DNA from: Massospora cicadina
Lineage: Eukaryota; Entomophthoromycota; Entomophthoromycetes; Entomophthorales; Entomophthoraceae
DNA length: 64,000 nucleotides
NCBI GenBank assembly: GCA_022478985.1
Contig: JAKSZP010009575.1
Span: 25,763 to 89,762, forward strand
Direction: 5' to 3'
Positions 33,280 through 44,130 of the stretch are shown here, one piece after another; the first letter of the stretch is position 1, and every line of letters starts with the position of its first letter. Below the pieces are notes generated by a model. That model saw only the letters and a list, made by a program, of their open reading frames with translations, did not search any database and was not told the DNA's origin. Made by a program: the position numbers and the translations under genes.

Positions 33280-34340
33280 CGGCCATGTACACAATTAATA
33301 ATGATACCAGTTTCTAGATTTTTGATAGAGTACTCGTTTCCTCTCTTGTAGATGATGATGAAAGGACCCTCCCAAATTGATCCAAGTTTACCACTTCTAG
33401 GGGTGATGCAGTTATGGTAGTACAACCATGTCAGAAACTTGGAAAGTGGGTAAGAAGTTTGAAACTCATTTGCAGCCTGCCCTTCTTTTGTTACTGTTTT
33501 GGCTAAATTGATCATAGCTTTGGATTAGAGTTGAATTATGTGCTGAACCAAGCTTCTAATAAATTTCTCGGTTCCTCAACTCTAGAAGAGAATACATCCT
33601 TGACTAAGAGGGCAGGTATACCTGGTTTTCGCCCATACAAGACATGGAATGGAGACATTTTCAAATTCCGGTGATAGCTAATATGGTATGCCATAAGAGC
33701 ACTAGGTAGATATTGGTCCCAGTGAAGAGGATCAGATGAGGCCAGTTTGTGAAGAATGGAAACCAAGGTTACATTTTCTCTTTACACAGTCCCATTTGTG
33801 GATGGGATATACGAAGCTAAGAAGAGTTGTTGTGCTCCTATAGAAGTGGCTAGACTTTTGACTACTCTGGAGGTAAAGTTCTTAACTTTATAACAGAGTA
33901 GTACTTGGGGGCAACCGTGACGAGTGAAGATATTGTGATATAAAAAGGTGGTGGGGCCTTAGCTGTATGAGCAGGAAGAGCCACGGTTTTAACCCACTTA
34001 GTGAAGTGATCAATAGCTACTAGGATAAATCTGTTTCCACTAAGAGACTGAGGAAGGGGACCTATTACATCCAAGCTAATAGTGTGGAACGGTTGTTGAG
34101 GGGTAGTTGGTTGATATTGAATCTAGACTTGAAGCCAGATTGCTTCTTACAAGTAAGGCAGGCTTTTAAAACATCAACGATAGATTCCATAATTCCATCC
34201 CAGCAAAATTGATTTTATTCCACTCATAGGTTTTCCTTGCCCTTCCATGACCTAGGGTAGAATGGGCTTCTATTATAGCAGGTACGCGTTTTGAGGGTCG
34301 AAGGTAAGGTATCCATTTTGTCCCCACCTGCTTATGAAAA
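33280..34340 (-). pseudogene. Gypsy H integrase remnant
   Basis: Minus frames read VPAIIEAHSTLGHGRARKTY (N-terminal HH half), then MDVIGPLPQSLSGNRFILVAID and FTKWVKTVAL (first catalytic Asp block, 33862-34074). MAYHISYHRNLKMSPFHVLYGRKP follows (33536-33766), then KLGSIWEGPFIIIYKRGNEYSI (33192-33515), a GPY/F-type C-terminus. The order and motifs are complete for Ty3/gypsy integrase, but three or more frame breaks disrupt it. Confidence 0.85.
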
Positions 34341-35000
34341 TTCCCGTTCTTTACTCTGGTGTTACAGGAGTGCCGGTTTAACATTTTCTGAACAGGCTCA
34401 TCCTCATCCTCCCATTCATCTGGGGTCATTAAGAGGTCGTGTAACCTTTCCGCTTTACTGTTATCTAAATGAAGAACTGGCAGTTTATTCAACCCATCAA
34501 CATTCATGTGACAAGTCCCAGCACGGTGTTCAATATTCATATCATAATGCTGGAGATTGAGAGCCCAGAGATCTAACCGGCCATTAGGATCCCTAATATT
34601 CTGTAAACATTTCAATGAAGCGTGATCAGTAACCACAGTGAAGGTGGTCTCATATAGGAATGGGCGGTAGTGTTTCACAGCTAAAAAAACGGCAAGGCAC
34701 TCCTTTTCTGTTACATTGTAGTTGCGTTCCACTTTTGAAAGCATTTTATTAAAGTAAGATACCATATTAATAACAGTTTCATCCAATTGGTCTAAGATGG
34801 CCCCAACAGCGTAGTCTAAGGCATCAGTAAACAAGATAAGTAATTTATAATAATCTGGGTGCTATAGTATAGGGCGTCGTTGTAGTAGCTGCTTCAGGGT
34901 CATAAAAGCGGCCTTTTGTTCAGCACCCCAATAAAAAGGAGTATTCTTGGTTAATAGCCGGACAAGGGGCTCACTGAGTTGGGCAAACTTAGGGATGAAC
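34300..35000 (-). pseudogene. Gypsy H RNase H
   Basis: The 222-aa frame 34166-34834 begins MFTDALDYAVGAILDQ (catalytic Asp of the DAS-like block), followed by YNVTEKECLAVFLAVKHYRPFL (catalytic Glu), VVTDHASLKCLQNI (catalytic Asp) and IEHRAGTCHMNVDGLNKLP. It then runs into the integrase zinc region. The core looks nearly intact. Confidence 0.88.
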
Positions 35001-35049
35001 TGATGGTAATACCCCATAATCCCTAGAAATACCTGGATATTTAATAGAT

Positions 35050-36010
35050 TTTTATGGGCGATATTTTTGAGATGGCTTCAATCTTGTCCTTCATGGGTGA
35101 ATTCCTTCTTGGGAAATGGAATGGCCAAGGAAATCCAATTTCTTTAATGGGAGAAGGTACACTTTAATGTCTTTAACTTAATATTAGACTTACATAACCG
35201 TTAAAACACCTTTTTTAAGTGATCAAGGTGTTCATTGAAGGTCTTCAAAAATACGGTAATGTTGTCAAGGTAGATGATAACGCAGGTTAACTTGAGATCC
35301 TGCAAAATGTGATCCATTGCACGCTGGAAAGAAGCAGGTGCAATGCACAACCCTTGGGGTAGTCGTGTGGGTTGGAAGAAACCTTTACTACAAATAAGGA
35401 CGCATTTCTCCTGATCTTTAGGAGAAAGGTCTATTTGCCAATAGCCACTGGCAAGTCCATGGCGGAGAAGAAGTTAGAGCCAGAGAGTTCAGCCAAGGCG
35501 TCATTAATGCGAGGGATAGGATAGCTATCCTTCTTAGTGAGGCTATTCAACCTATAGTAATCCAAGACTATCTGATGACCTTTATTTTTCTAATCAATTA
35601 GTAAGAGAGGTGAAGACCAAGGGCTTTGTGAAGGAACGAGTAACTCCGCGTCTAATAACTGCTGGAGCTCCGTCCTCATTTGTTGCTCCTCCATCTTTGA
35701 CTTGCGATATGGTTTGGACCTTATAGGCCGGGAATCACCCACATCAATGGAGTGGCACCAACCCTTCATGTGGCCATAGTCAGTATTCAATTTGGAGAAT
35801 ATGTATCTGTATTCTTCTAGCAAGGTATTAACTTTTTCCAACTCCTCTGGGGTCAGTTTATTCGAAATATGAACATTGGGCAAGGTGCAAACCATGTTGT
35901 CCATAGGTAAGCCCAAATCCGCCATAGAGCCAGCTGAGTGGATATGTTCAATGTCCTCTACTGGGAGTAGGAAACCTCTGCCAATCTCCTGGTGTTTCTG
36001 TATGCTCATG
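35050..36010 (-). pseudogene. Gypsy H reverse transcriptase remnant
   Basis: Frame 35590-36009 gives PEELEKVNTLLEEYRYIFSK and SKMEEQQMRTELQQLLDAEL, then SPWSSPLLL, the RT lead-in. Downstream minus reading shows YWQIDLSPKDQEKCVLI, GFFQPTRLPQGLCIAPASFQ and VIIYLDNI, where YLDD has become YLDN. A stop or frameshift lies at each junction. Confidence 0.82.
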
Positions 36011-36599
36011 TCCTTTCCGGTGAGGTTTCCCTAATAGAATGGTAATTGGCCTCTGGTAGGCTGGGTCTAGTATCCCAGGCAATACACGAGGCTCCAAGGG
36101 GCTAACGCCCTCAATACTTACAAGGTTCAATAAGCACTGATGTGGGATTTGTAGTGTGATTTTATTTTCAACCACTCTTTGTTCCTTAGGCTTAATCAAG
36201 ACCTCATCTGCAGCGTAGAAAGGAATACCATCCACAGCATCCACTGATCAGGTAACCTCTTTGTGTAGTGGCTGGAATGGAATAAGGCAAGGTTATGTCT
36301 GAAAAAGGTTATTCAACCAGGCAAGAGTATTCATGCTTGCTGTATTCTTTATTGGATAAGACTAAAGGGACTATGTAGTTGAGTGACGAGAGGACCCCTT
36401 GCTTCAGGTTGTTTATTCCTTCATATTAATCATAAATTGAGTGCCAATGAGCATACATATGCGTTGTTGTCCAAAGCCACAGCAGGGGCTGATAGAATAA
36501 GCTTTCCAATTCGAGTGGGAAGGGAAAGTATAACCAATAGCACAAGTATTGTTGAGGCCAGCGGTTCCAAATTCTTACATGTACTCCAGGTTAGGCGCT

Positions 36600-37000
36600 A
36601 GCTTTATCTTCTTAATAATCTTAGTGGAGATCACGTTGAATGGGAGCCAGTGTCCAGGATGGCTAGTATTCAGACCTTTTGAATGACCACCTCAACCTTA
36701 GTGAGCGTTCCTCCAAATTTAGGTGACAAAGCTAAGACTTCCTTGAGCCAGAAAATGGAGGTTAACTTTTTAGCGGTCTCAGGGTATTTATCCATGATGG
36801 ATTTTATTTGATGAACTCGCTGAAGAGGGAGTATCAAGCCAGCTAAGAATTGGTCACCATTGTTGGCAGTGTCAATAACTTTTGGACACCCTAGTATCTG
36901 GCTGAGGTACGTTTCCTTGGGTATGGCGGTCTCATCTACTCCTCCAGCGTTTAAATGATCAGGCATATCTTTTTCCGCAGGGGCTTTTAATATCTAGTAA
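36600..37000 (-). pseudogene. Gypsy H protease region
   Basis: A minus frame at 36630-36660 reads ILAILDTGSHS, preserving the DTGS active-site motif of retrotransposon aspartic proteases. The frame 36670-36966 just upstream (GGTLTKVEVVIQKV end) joins gag to it. The protease cuts the Gag-Pol polyprotein. Confidence 0.7.
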
Positions 37001-38010
37001 CCAACGTCATCGTAACCCCCTCAGATTCGTCACCAAGGGTATTTTCAACAACTGGAAAGGCCGTGATGGAGGTAGGAGAGATGGCCACAGGAGATTGAAT
37101 AGCCTTAGGGCGTGCATTTACCAGCTTAGCTGGAGGGATAGGCAAAGCTTCTTTAGTGAGCTTGTGCGGGTGTAAGGTTGTTACTACCTTACAGGGCTTT
37201 GATTCATAAGGAGTGATAACCTTTTTGAGTCGCACTGAGGGAGAAGGTTTAGCAGGGAGGATAGGCACAGGTGAGTTCACTTTCAACTGTTCAACTGGTG
37301 GTAACTCCTTAATGGTTAGAGCTGGATGTCTCACCTCAGCGACATTTGTTTTGGCACATAATTGGAATTTGGCCACTTCAATAAAAGCCTCTTTAATATC
37401 GCAGATGTTTTTGAAGTGGCATTTCACTGAGATGATATGTTTGGATAGAGAAGGCTGGGACACTAATCTAGTTATCAGGGCGGCGATAGCATCATCAAAG
37501 GTAAGCATGTTTGAGGTTGACAACCTTTGCGCAGCGATGTAAAATCGTTCAACAAAGGCAATGGTTGATTCACCTTCATACATACTAAGGCGCATAAAGG
37601 TCTGTTTTCCCTGTGCAGACTTTGCTTTGATCCGAATTCAGCTAGAAGAGCCTCCTTCACCTCTGCCCAGGTGCGCAAAGGGTTCAGGTAAGGAATTATC
37701 ATCTCTTATTCTGGGAGACTTAAAAAGGGAGGATGTGTTGCATTTTTTTGCTTGTCCGTTGCACCATCCATGGCAGCTTTGTAAACATAAAAAAAGTAGC
37801 AATACTTCCTTCACCAGGGATATACTTGTCTTTAAAACATGGTTTTAGAGGGCGCTGATAAAGTTCATTGAGTCGGTATAGAGCGCTTGTTAGTTGGTTT
37901 TCCAGAGCAAAAAACTTGATTCCATGTAAAGAGGAAAAGTGGGAGATTTGCTCATGGTTATAGCCTCCATTTTTGATGTTTTTTTGTGTAAAGGGGGCCC
38001 CCCTGTAGTG
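36987..38010 (-). pseudogene. Gypsy H gag
   Basis: Frames 37720-38073 (HYRGAPFTQKNIKNGGYNHE, then a capsid-like helix LENQLTSALYRLNELYQRPL) and 36987-37595 (MRLSMYEGESTIAFVERFYI, AAQRLSTSNMLTFDDAIAAL) cover capsid and a Pro/Lys-rich tail. The 202-aa frame is the longest preserved gag piece in the window. No CCHC knuckle is visible in the tail, unlike A, E, F and G. Confidence 0.7.
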
Positions 38011-38020
38011 AGCACCAATT

Positions 38021-38772
38021 TGTAGGAATCCAGCTCTCTTGTGCTCGCTGGTGCTTATGCTGATGGATCTCACAAAAGCTTTGATAAAAATTATAAAATA
38101 AACTTTAATAAAAACTGGTTTTTATAAGGTTTTTACCAGGAGTGTGGGTTAGTAACAGAAAAATGATCCCTCATGATATCCAACCAATCAGTATTTAAAC
38201 TGTTTTAAGGGTCAAGGAAATTTGAGGATAGTTCTGGAATAGCTTTGATGCATTCTGAATTAGGAAATATGGTATACTCGCCTATCAGAACGTGAGAAAT
38301 TTGAACTACTCTTTGGCAAATTGATAGTTCAGGATGGGGTTTTAAGGCAGAATGTGTCCATGTGGTAATGTTATGTATTTCAACTAATTACCACTTTTTT
38401 AAAATACTTACACCTAGGGGACCTCCGCCACGCCTATATAAGGGGGTGGTCCCCACGTAGGTGCTTGGAAAGACTGGGTGGGGGCAAGGGGAGTACCATC
38501 CAATGGTCACCCCACAGTACATCAGGTGGTCAGAGCAATCTGACTGCTTAATTTTATGGTTTTTGCCCACTCAGGATTTGAAATGGTGTTACGCCAATTG
38601 ATGGGGTTCCACTGAGAATCAGCCAGGGTCTTTTGGCCAATATCAGCATTATCCTTATTTAAATTATTTTAATCATCATTGGAAAACTTGCAAATGTCCA
38701 ACATTTCCCCCTTTCAGCGGATTTCTACCCAAAACATTCTTCTTTTGTAACTGGGAGGGCAAATGTATGACA
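38021..38772 (-). repeat. Gypsy H 5' LTR
   Basis: A 752-bp LTR. The sense strand starts TGTCATACATTTGCC at 38772 and ends GATTCCTACA at 38021. Beyond it (37985-38020) lies AATTGGTGCTCACTACAGG, the primer-binding site. The two H LTRs differ at a moderate number of sites, so the insertion is not recent. Confidence 0.85.
38431..38446 (-). promoter_or_regulatory. TATA-like box in H 5' LTR
   Basis: TATATAAG next to a GGGGGTGG/CCACCCCC segment. The same arrangement (CTATAAAGGGGGTGG) is kept in the 3' LTR near 32900. It is a candidate core promoter, judged from position only. Confidence 0.4.
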
Positions 38773-39130
38773 ACAGCAATTGGTACCATTACTTAAGCAG
38801 AGGATGATGGGGAAGAACATTGGAGGCCTGTGTGGACAGAACACTAATGCCAGAGGTAAAAAATCACAACATGATGGAGTGCAGATGCCTTGCAGTATCT
38901 ATGCATGCAAGACATTCCAATTGTATATCCATGGACACACTTTAAAATGGTTACTGACCACTTGTCCTTATGCTGGCACCATAACCTGAAGGAACCAGAA
39001 GGGCGATGGCCCAATGGGCTTTAAAACTACAAGCCTACGATTTTAAGATAACACACCAAGCCATACCAGTACATTAAAATGCTGAAGGACTATCAAGATT
39101 TCCTGCTGTCCAGTTTTCTATCATTAAGTA
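38773..39130 (+). pseudogene. Gypsy I RNase H remnant
   Basis: Plus frames give GKNIGGLCGQ (the IGAVLGQ block), IYACKTFQLYIHGHTLKWLLT, then across a frameshift a remnant of LKEPEGR...WAL-LQAY and the THQA-like end. It marks the left edge of element I, because everything upstream of RNase H is missing at the junction with LTR H. Confidence 0.68.
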
Positions 39131-39239
39131 GATGAGTTATTCCAGAGGATGATTGAAGGCAATATTGGGAATGAGCCCAAAAAATTCAAGATGCACTAAA
39201 GAAAGCGATGAAAAAACCGAGATGAAAATGGAAAGTTAT

Positions 39240-39274
39240 TCCCCCCCTTGAGTTGGGACCATCAAGTAATAAAA
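39240..39274 (+). mobile_element. Mini-retroposon copy 3 (35 nt)
   Basis: A 35-nt insert in the pol of element I with a C run, core GTTGGGACCATCAAGTAAT and A tail. It is flanked by the exact 15-mer AAAATGGAAAGTTAT at 39225-39239 and 39275-39289. It splits the linker between RNase H and integrase. Confidence 0.8.
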
Positions 39275-39289
39275 AAAATGGAAAGTTAT

Positions 39290-40340
39290 ACAAAATAATC
39301 AAAAACTGTTTTACCCAAAGCTGTCAGAACGAATGGAAATAATCCAAGCTGGACACAAAGTTGTCAGCTATGATGGCCTAAGGAAAACTATGGACTATCT
39401 TCAACAGTACTACTGGGAATCAAATAACTATGATGTCACCAACTACCGTCCTGTTGTATGGAATGCCAATTATATAAGCCGCATAAGAATATAACAGGAT
39501 ACCAGCTAGTAGTCCTGGGTTTGTAAGGCACATGTTGTCAATAGACATTATGGGACCGCTAAGTATCAGTACTGGAGTAGCTAATTACATCATAATGACA
39601 ATAAACCATCTGACTAGATGGGTAGAAACTACAGCTTTGAGCAGAGTGGATGCTACAAGCATGGCGAGATTCATCCTGGACCAAGTGGTGTACCAGCATG
39701 GATGTCCTCAATTTTTAAAGAGTGACAATATAACTAATTTCACCTCCTATGTGATCATTAGGTTGAATGAACTGATGAGAATCTAAGTAGTGTTTTCCAT
39801 TCCATATTGGCCCAAAACAAATGGAATGTTAGAATGAGCAATGGAATGTAGCTGCGACGCTGAGAAAATTGGTTGTGGGGAAAACTTTAGCTGAGGTACT
39901 TATCCAAGTTCAGTTACCTTTTCCAACATTATTATTCTTTATATGGCTACAAAATAAGACGCCGGTTGAATTACTATACAGACTAAGGGCAGAATACTAC
40001 TAATTTTGTATTATGCCATAGAAACAGCATTGGGGATGAGTACTGATCCATATCTGAACCGACTGGAAAGTATTATGATTGACCTGCAATCACAGGCGTT
40101 TAACCAACTTGAAGATAAGGATTAAAGCAAAAATTATGGATGACAAGAACTTATCAGCAATGCAAGAGTATCATGTGGGGTATAGGGTAGCCTATTGCGA
40201 TACCCATGGTTTTGAAAGAATAAATAAGCTGGATACTTTGTAGTTGGGTCCATTTTAGGTGATTGCAAAGTCAGAACTGATTTTTTTATAATTAAGAACC
40301 TCACAGATGGTCATATATAACGTGGTCCATATAAGAATCT
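39290..40340 (+). pseudogene. Gypsy I integrase remnant
   Basis: Plus frames start with KLSERMEIIQAGHKVVSYDG (as in A), then the open frame 39532-39786: MLSIDIMGPLSISTGVANYI, INHLTRWVETTALSRVDATS and FILDQVVYQHGCPQFLKSDN. These give the two catalytic Asp blocks in the GP-L...ID and SDNxTNF contexts. The C-terminal part is degraded. It is a plus-strand homologue of the A and E integrases. Confidence 0.8.
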
Positions 40341-40419
40341 CAAGTATTAATCTAGCGGAGTAATAAGTTGCAATGTTCCCAAGGTACCAATGAACCTATA
40401 AAAATAGGTTATGTCTGGT

Positions 40420-40570
40420 GTGTTGGTCAAGTCCCAGGAAGGGACCACTGAACCGTGATATGTGGTTAAATCTTAGAAAAGACCTCTAACCATGATAGCT
40501 GGTTACATTCAGAAAGTGAACCGCTGAACCAGAGTGGGGGAAATGAAAAGATCGACCTCTGAACCTAATG
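40420..40570 (+). other. AACCA/TGGTT hairpin array in element I
   Basis: Two hairpins with 7-nt loops lie at 40451-40467 (AACCG pairing TGGTT) and 40488-40504 (AACCA pairing TGGTT). They are embedded in repeated GACCACTGAACC and GACCTCTAACC phrases. It sits just after integrase, as in A and E. Confidence 0.5.
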
Positions 40571-40714
40571 ATATATTAAGTACCATTGCATTTAAAAGAA
40601 AAAAGTACAAGATAAAAAATCATAAAAAAAGTATATTAAAAGATAAAAATGAATAATTGTTTACATATCAATTTCACTTTTTTCATCACAAAAAGCATCT
40701 GGTGATGTTCCCTT

Positions 40715-41217
40715 ATGTCATTGGTAGGATAACTTGGGTTGAAACTGGGTCCACCATGAGTAGTCTTGAGGCACTGGAAGAAACAAACATATTGGCAGGA
40801 TCAGGAAGGGTTGAAACTGGATCCACTATAAAGAGGCCCTAAGAAGTGAAGCCCAGCCTGGGGGAATACAGGGACCAAAGAAATCGGAGAAACCACCCAA
40901 GAAGATCTCCAAATGACGACTTTTCATATAGCCCTGACATGGGGGAATACAGGCTTTCCAGACCTTTTATTGACAACAACACCCAAACTAGGCTGACATG
41001 GCATGGGACAGTGGGAACTGCGCTCTGCGGAGGTGGCAGTAAGGAGGACTTAGAAAGAAAATGTGTTAAGAAGAAGAATTACCCAGAAATGCTTCAAGCA
41101 AGGAAAGGAGATGGACCAAAAAAATAAAAAACATGCTGGAGGACTTAGTCAGGATCAAAGCGGTGTATGCTTCAAGAAAAGTTTTATTGCTATATAATTT
41201 GGTCAATCAGGAGGATG
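40715..41217 (+). other. Gypsy I 3' region with repeated module
   Basis: A module GGGTTGAAACTGGRTCCAC occurs twice, about 76 bp apart (40735 and 40808), as GGTAGGATAACTT- and GGCAGGATCAGGAA-led copies. The same module exists once in A (about 3540-3670) and twice in B (1380-1500, 1900-1990). ORFs at 40657-41127 are open across it but have no recognised domain. The region ends in CAATCAGGAGGATG, the polypurine-like tract before the LTR. Confidence 0.5.
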
Positions 41218-41351
41218 TGTTGGGATTTTAAAATCCTCACATTACCTAGCTTAATTGATTAAAATACATATGCTTGTACACTAGAGGATTCATTCTTATA
41301 GTGTGATGTTGGAGCTATTAATTATATAAAATATCTATTGTTCAGATTATT

Positions 41352-43264
41352 TTACTCTCTTTCTACTCAGCATAACTTTCTGAGCAAAAATATATGGATT
41401 AAAAAGTAAAACTCAATCACCCACTGTAGTTTTGCTCCAATATCATCAGATTCCCCACCAGCTTCCCCAGTGTGGGGCAGCAGCGAAACTCCCACCACCA
41501 TTATCCATTCAACAGGAAAATGTGCTCAGACTGGCTTGCCAAGTCATACCAAACCCTTGAGATGATTCTTTCCTCCCACGGATCTTGACGCCCACCTCAC
41601 TTGAACCCAAAAAGGTGCCCCATTGCCCCCTGGTGCTCCCAAAGCAACATGCACTTTGGCCTTAGGGTCAAATATAGGAAACTTTTCCCTTACAATGACC
41701 AAGCCATTATCAAAATGGCTCAGGCGGGGATGCATTCCAACTGTTTTATTGACTTCTGCTCATATAAGTGGCATTTTGATCTTGGCTTCACCTGTGAAAC
41801 TAATACCGCCACTGTGGCAACTGTGCCCCTGGTCTTCCAGGATACTCCTCTCCCAATAACTCAGACCCAGCTCCCAGCAGACACCACTTTGGTGGTTCAG
41901 TTCGATGGTTTGCTCACTCACCTTCCCCCTGAGGTGCTCCACCAGGAGCTGGTGGAAGGTTTAACAACCTATAGCTCCAACCCCATCTTGCAATTTGTGG
42001 TCCCAAATGGGGTCACACGCCTCTCTGGGCCTCGAGATTATACCATAATCAGCCCTGAATCAAACAAAATTGCCCCATTAATTCCCCTTGCACCACTATC
42101 CCTTCTGCCCCTGACCATCCATTCTGGACCTGAGTCAAGGGCGGATGGACGATCTGTCCATCCTGTTTTGAGTTGGACCACTTAAGATGCAAGTGCTTAT
42201 CCCTAGCTGCTTCCAATGGCGCTTATTTTTTCCGCCAGCCTCCAATGCGCCACCCTCCTGCACCAGCTTTGGTATGAGGCACAATCCTACCTACCCCTCC
42301 CTCAAATCCTAATGCTGCAGCTGCACCTGAAGCTACCAATAAGCCTCCTCCTCGCCCCAGTGCTACAAACGCCACATCCAAATAAGCACAGGATAGGACC
42401 CCAGTTCAATCCCATGCGTCCTCCAATGAATCAAACAAACCTCAACCATATGCTGATTCCCCAATTCAATTCAGACAGAACTTATGGGAGTTTTGGATGA
42501 AATTTAAGAATCAAATAATATCATTGAAGATCATCGCTGTAAGTCAAAAAGTTCTATAATGCAGAATAGGATGTAGAAATCCCACCTCATTTATATGCCC
42601 CTCAGCCAAATGCTGATCCATTCTAGAGCGACCACCAGCTTGCAGTAGAATCAGCTGCCACACCTGATTGTTGCCCCCCGCAAAGCTGCCGCCAAATCAG
42701 TGGCGATACTCACCATAGGTATTCAATCCTGTTATCCCCCAAAATCTTACTCCAAAAAGTAAGATTAATATGTAACAACTGCACAAAAATGTCAATGATG
42801 CTAACCAAAACGTGGTGACTGTAGCACAGAATCCTAAAACTAAGATTACCCAAACCAATACTGCCACATTTATTAAATTACCAGATACCTGCATTAAGGC
42901 TGAAAAGCTTTAGCCAAATATATCACTTCCATTTTTGTAGTTGGTAATTTCTTGGAAGTACCAATCATTAGAGATATCATACCACATGCCGCTGATGCCC
43001 CAACGCCCTTGCTATCCGCCTTGACACATACCCTACTCTGGAATGAGGATGCTGCTGCTGAAGATGAGCCCCCTGATCCGCCTCCCTTTCCGCCATGGAG
43101 GAATAAGTGGTTTCCGCTCCCCACCTGATTGGTTGTTTCGTTCAGTGTGTTTCATTTAAACCGCTCATTTGGGCGTTTAGTTTGATTCAATTAGTTACGT
43201 CTCTTTAGTTTTAGTTTAGTTCAATAATGCCCATCCCCTGTCGGCTTACCTCAGTTAAATTAAA
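41352..43264 (+). mobile_element. Half-LINE copy 1 (ORF1-only LINE)
   Basis: A 1,913-bp insert with exact 16-bp target copies TATTGTTCAGATTATT at 41336-41351 and 43265-43280. Its 3' end reads CCCATCCCCTGTCGGCTTACC with a TTAAATTAAA tail, matching the 3' end of the full-length LINE. It encodes only an ORF1-like protein and has no endonuclease or RT. The length equals that of the second copy (46084-48015), so the short form looks like a defined family rather than random truncation. Confidence 0.85.
41440..42500 (+). pseudogene. Half-LINE 1 ORF1-like gene
   Basis: The open stretch 41601-42185 (194 aa) reads YRKLFPYNDQAIIKMAQAGM, FDLGFTCETNTATVATVPLV, TTLVVQFDGLLTHLPPEVLH and NPILQFVVPNGVTRLSGP. 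It is colinear with the minus-strand copy at 46953-47927 and homologous in part to LINE ORF1 (LDLGFESK). The zinc-knuckle segment is frameshifted here near 42130-42200. A Pro/Asn-rich tail follows (42216-42500). Confidence 0.75.
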
Positions 43265-44130
43265 TATTGTTCAGATTATTATCCTGGAAAAATATTTTGT
43301 AATTTGTCAGATTTTGATCCATCAAATTACTAATGTTTTATCAGGGGTGATTCCTGACATTAAATAAGTGATTAAATTGTCAATTTTATTATTGATAATT
43401 TAATTAACTTTATGAGTCTATCAGTTTTAGTTGCCAATTGACTAAGTGGCTTTTGAGTTGCTAAGCAAGTGATGCCGCCTGTGTAAAGTAGCTTGTGAGT
43501 TAACCTTTTAGGGATTGTAACCTGCTGTTTATGGGTAAGAGTCCCATTAACTAAAAATTCTGTTTTAAATAAGGTTGACTCAATGAAGTTGAGTAAAGGT
43601 ATTGGGATATGTTATTCATTTCAACTCAGAAGAATTTATAATGAGGTAAGAGAGAAAATATTCTTAAAACTGATGAGGAATCTTATTGAATCATGCAACC
43701 CTGGAGGATTAATTAACCAGCAACGGCTGTTATTTCCAATTGGCATTCTAACAGAAGTGTTGGGCGCCAAATTCCCTTATAAGTTCCCTTGCATTTTTCT
43801 AAATAAAGAAGATATTTATTTACCAATAAAGATACTTTGAGATTGAGTACTTTAATAAATTATAATGGTTTGTACTTGAGACTAGAGTTGAAAGTATAAG
43901 AGATCTTTTATCTATTTTATTATTATCTCAGAAGAATCTATGTGATGAGAAGGAATAAGAACCACTGAACTAATCTAGGTTAAGTTCTATATTTAAAGAT
44001 AAAAAAAAATTTTGAACCTATCCTATGTTAAGTTCTACAGAAGAGGGCATACGTCTTTATCAATATTTCAGAATTCAAGATTAGGACAAGCACCATTTTA
44101 TCGTTAGACCTAATAATCATAGTTGAATCT

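Larger units (their letters stand above)
32498..38772 (-). mobile_element. Compact Ty3/gypsy element H
   Basis: A 6.27-kb element with 738-752-bp LTRs. The integrase C-terminus runs almost directly into the polypurine tract, so there is no long 3' region and no hairpin array, unlike A, E and I. It has the best-preserved ORFs of the gypsy elements here. Flanks CCCAA and ACAGC do not form a target duplication. Its right flank is the pol of element I, so it may have landed in I or formed a junction by deletion. Confidence 0.85.
41218..44130 (+). repeat. Gypsy I 3' LTR, split by a half-LINE, 3' end lost
   Basis: It begins TGTTGGGATTTT at 41218, is interrupted at 41352-43264, and resumes at 43281. 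The LTR is of the A type, with the TGATGCCGCCTG block, the TGGGTAAGAGTCCCATTA hairpin (about 43530-43550), the TTATAAGTTCCC box (near 43780) and AGAACCACTGAAC. It fades out around 44130 before any U5 stem-loop. An imperfect duplication of GGTTAAGTTCTA lies at 43978-44031. Confidence 0.7.

Noticed and set aside
32493..38777. Target duplication of element H
   Set aside because: CCCAA and ACAGC do not match, so I do not claim a clean insertion.
43978..44035. Another small retroposon with GGTTAAGTTCTA duplicates and an A run
   Set aside because: The duplicates are imperfect and the A run is not at the insert end. It is more likely a local LTR duplication.
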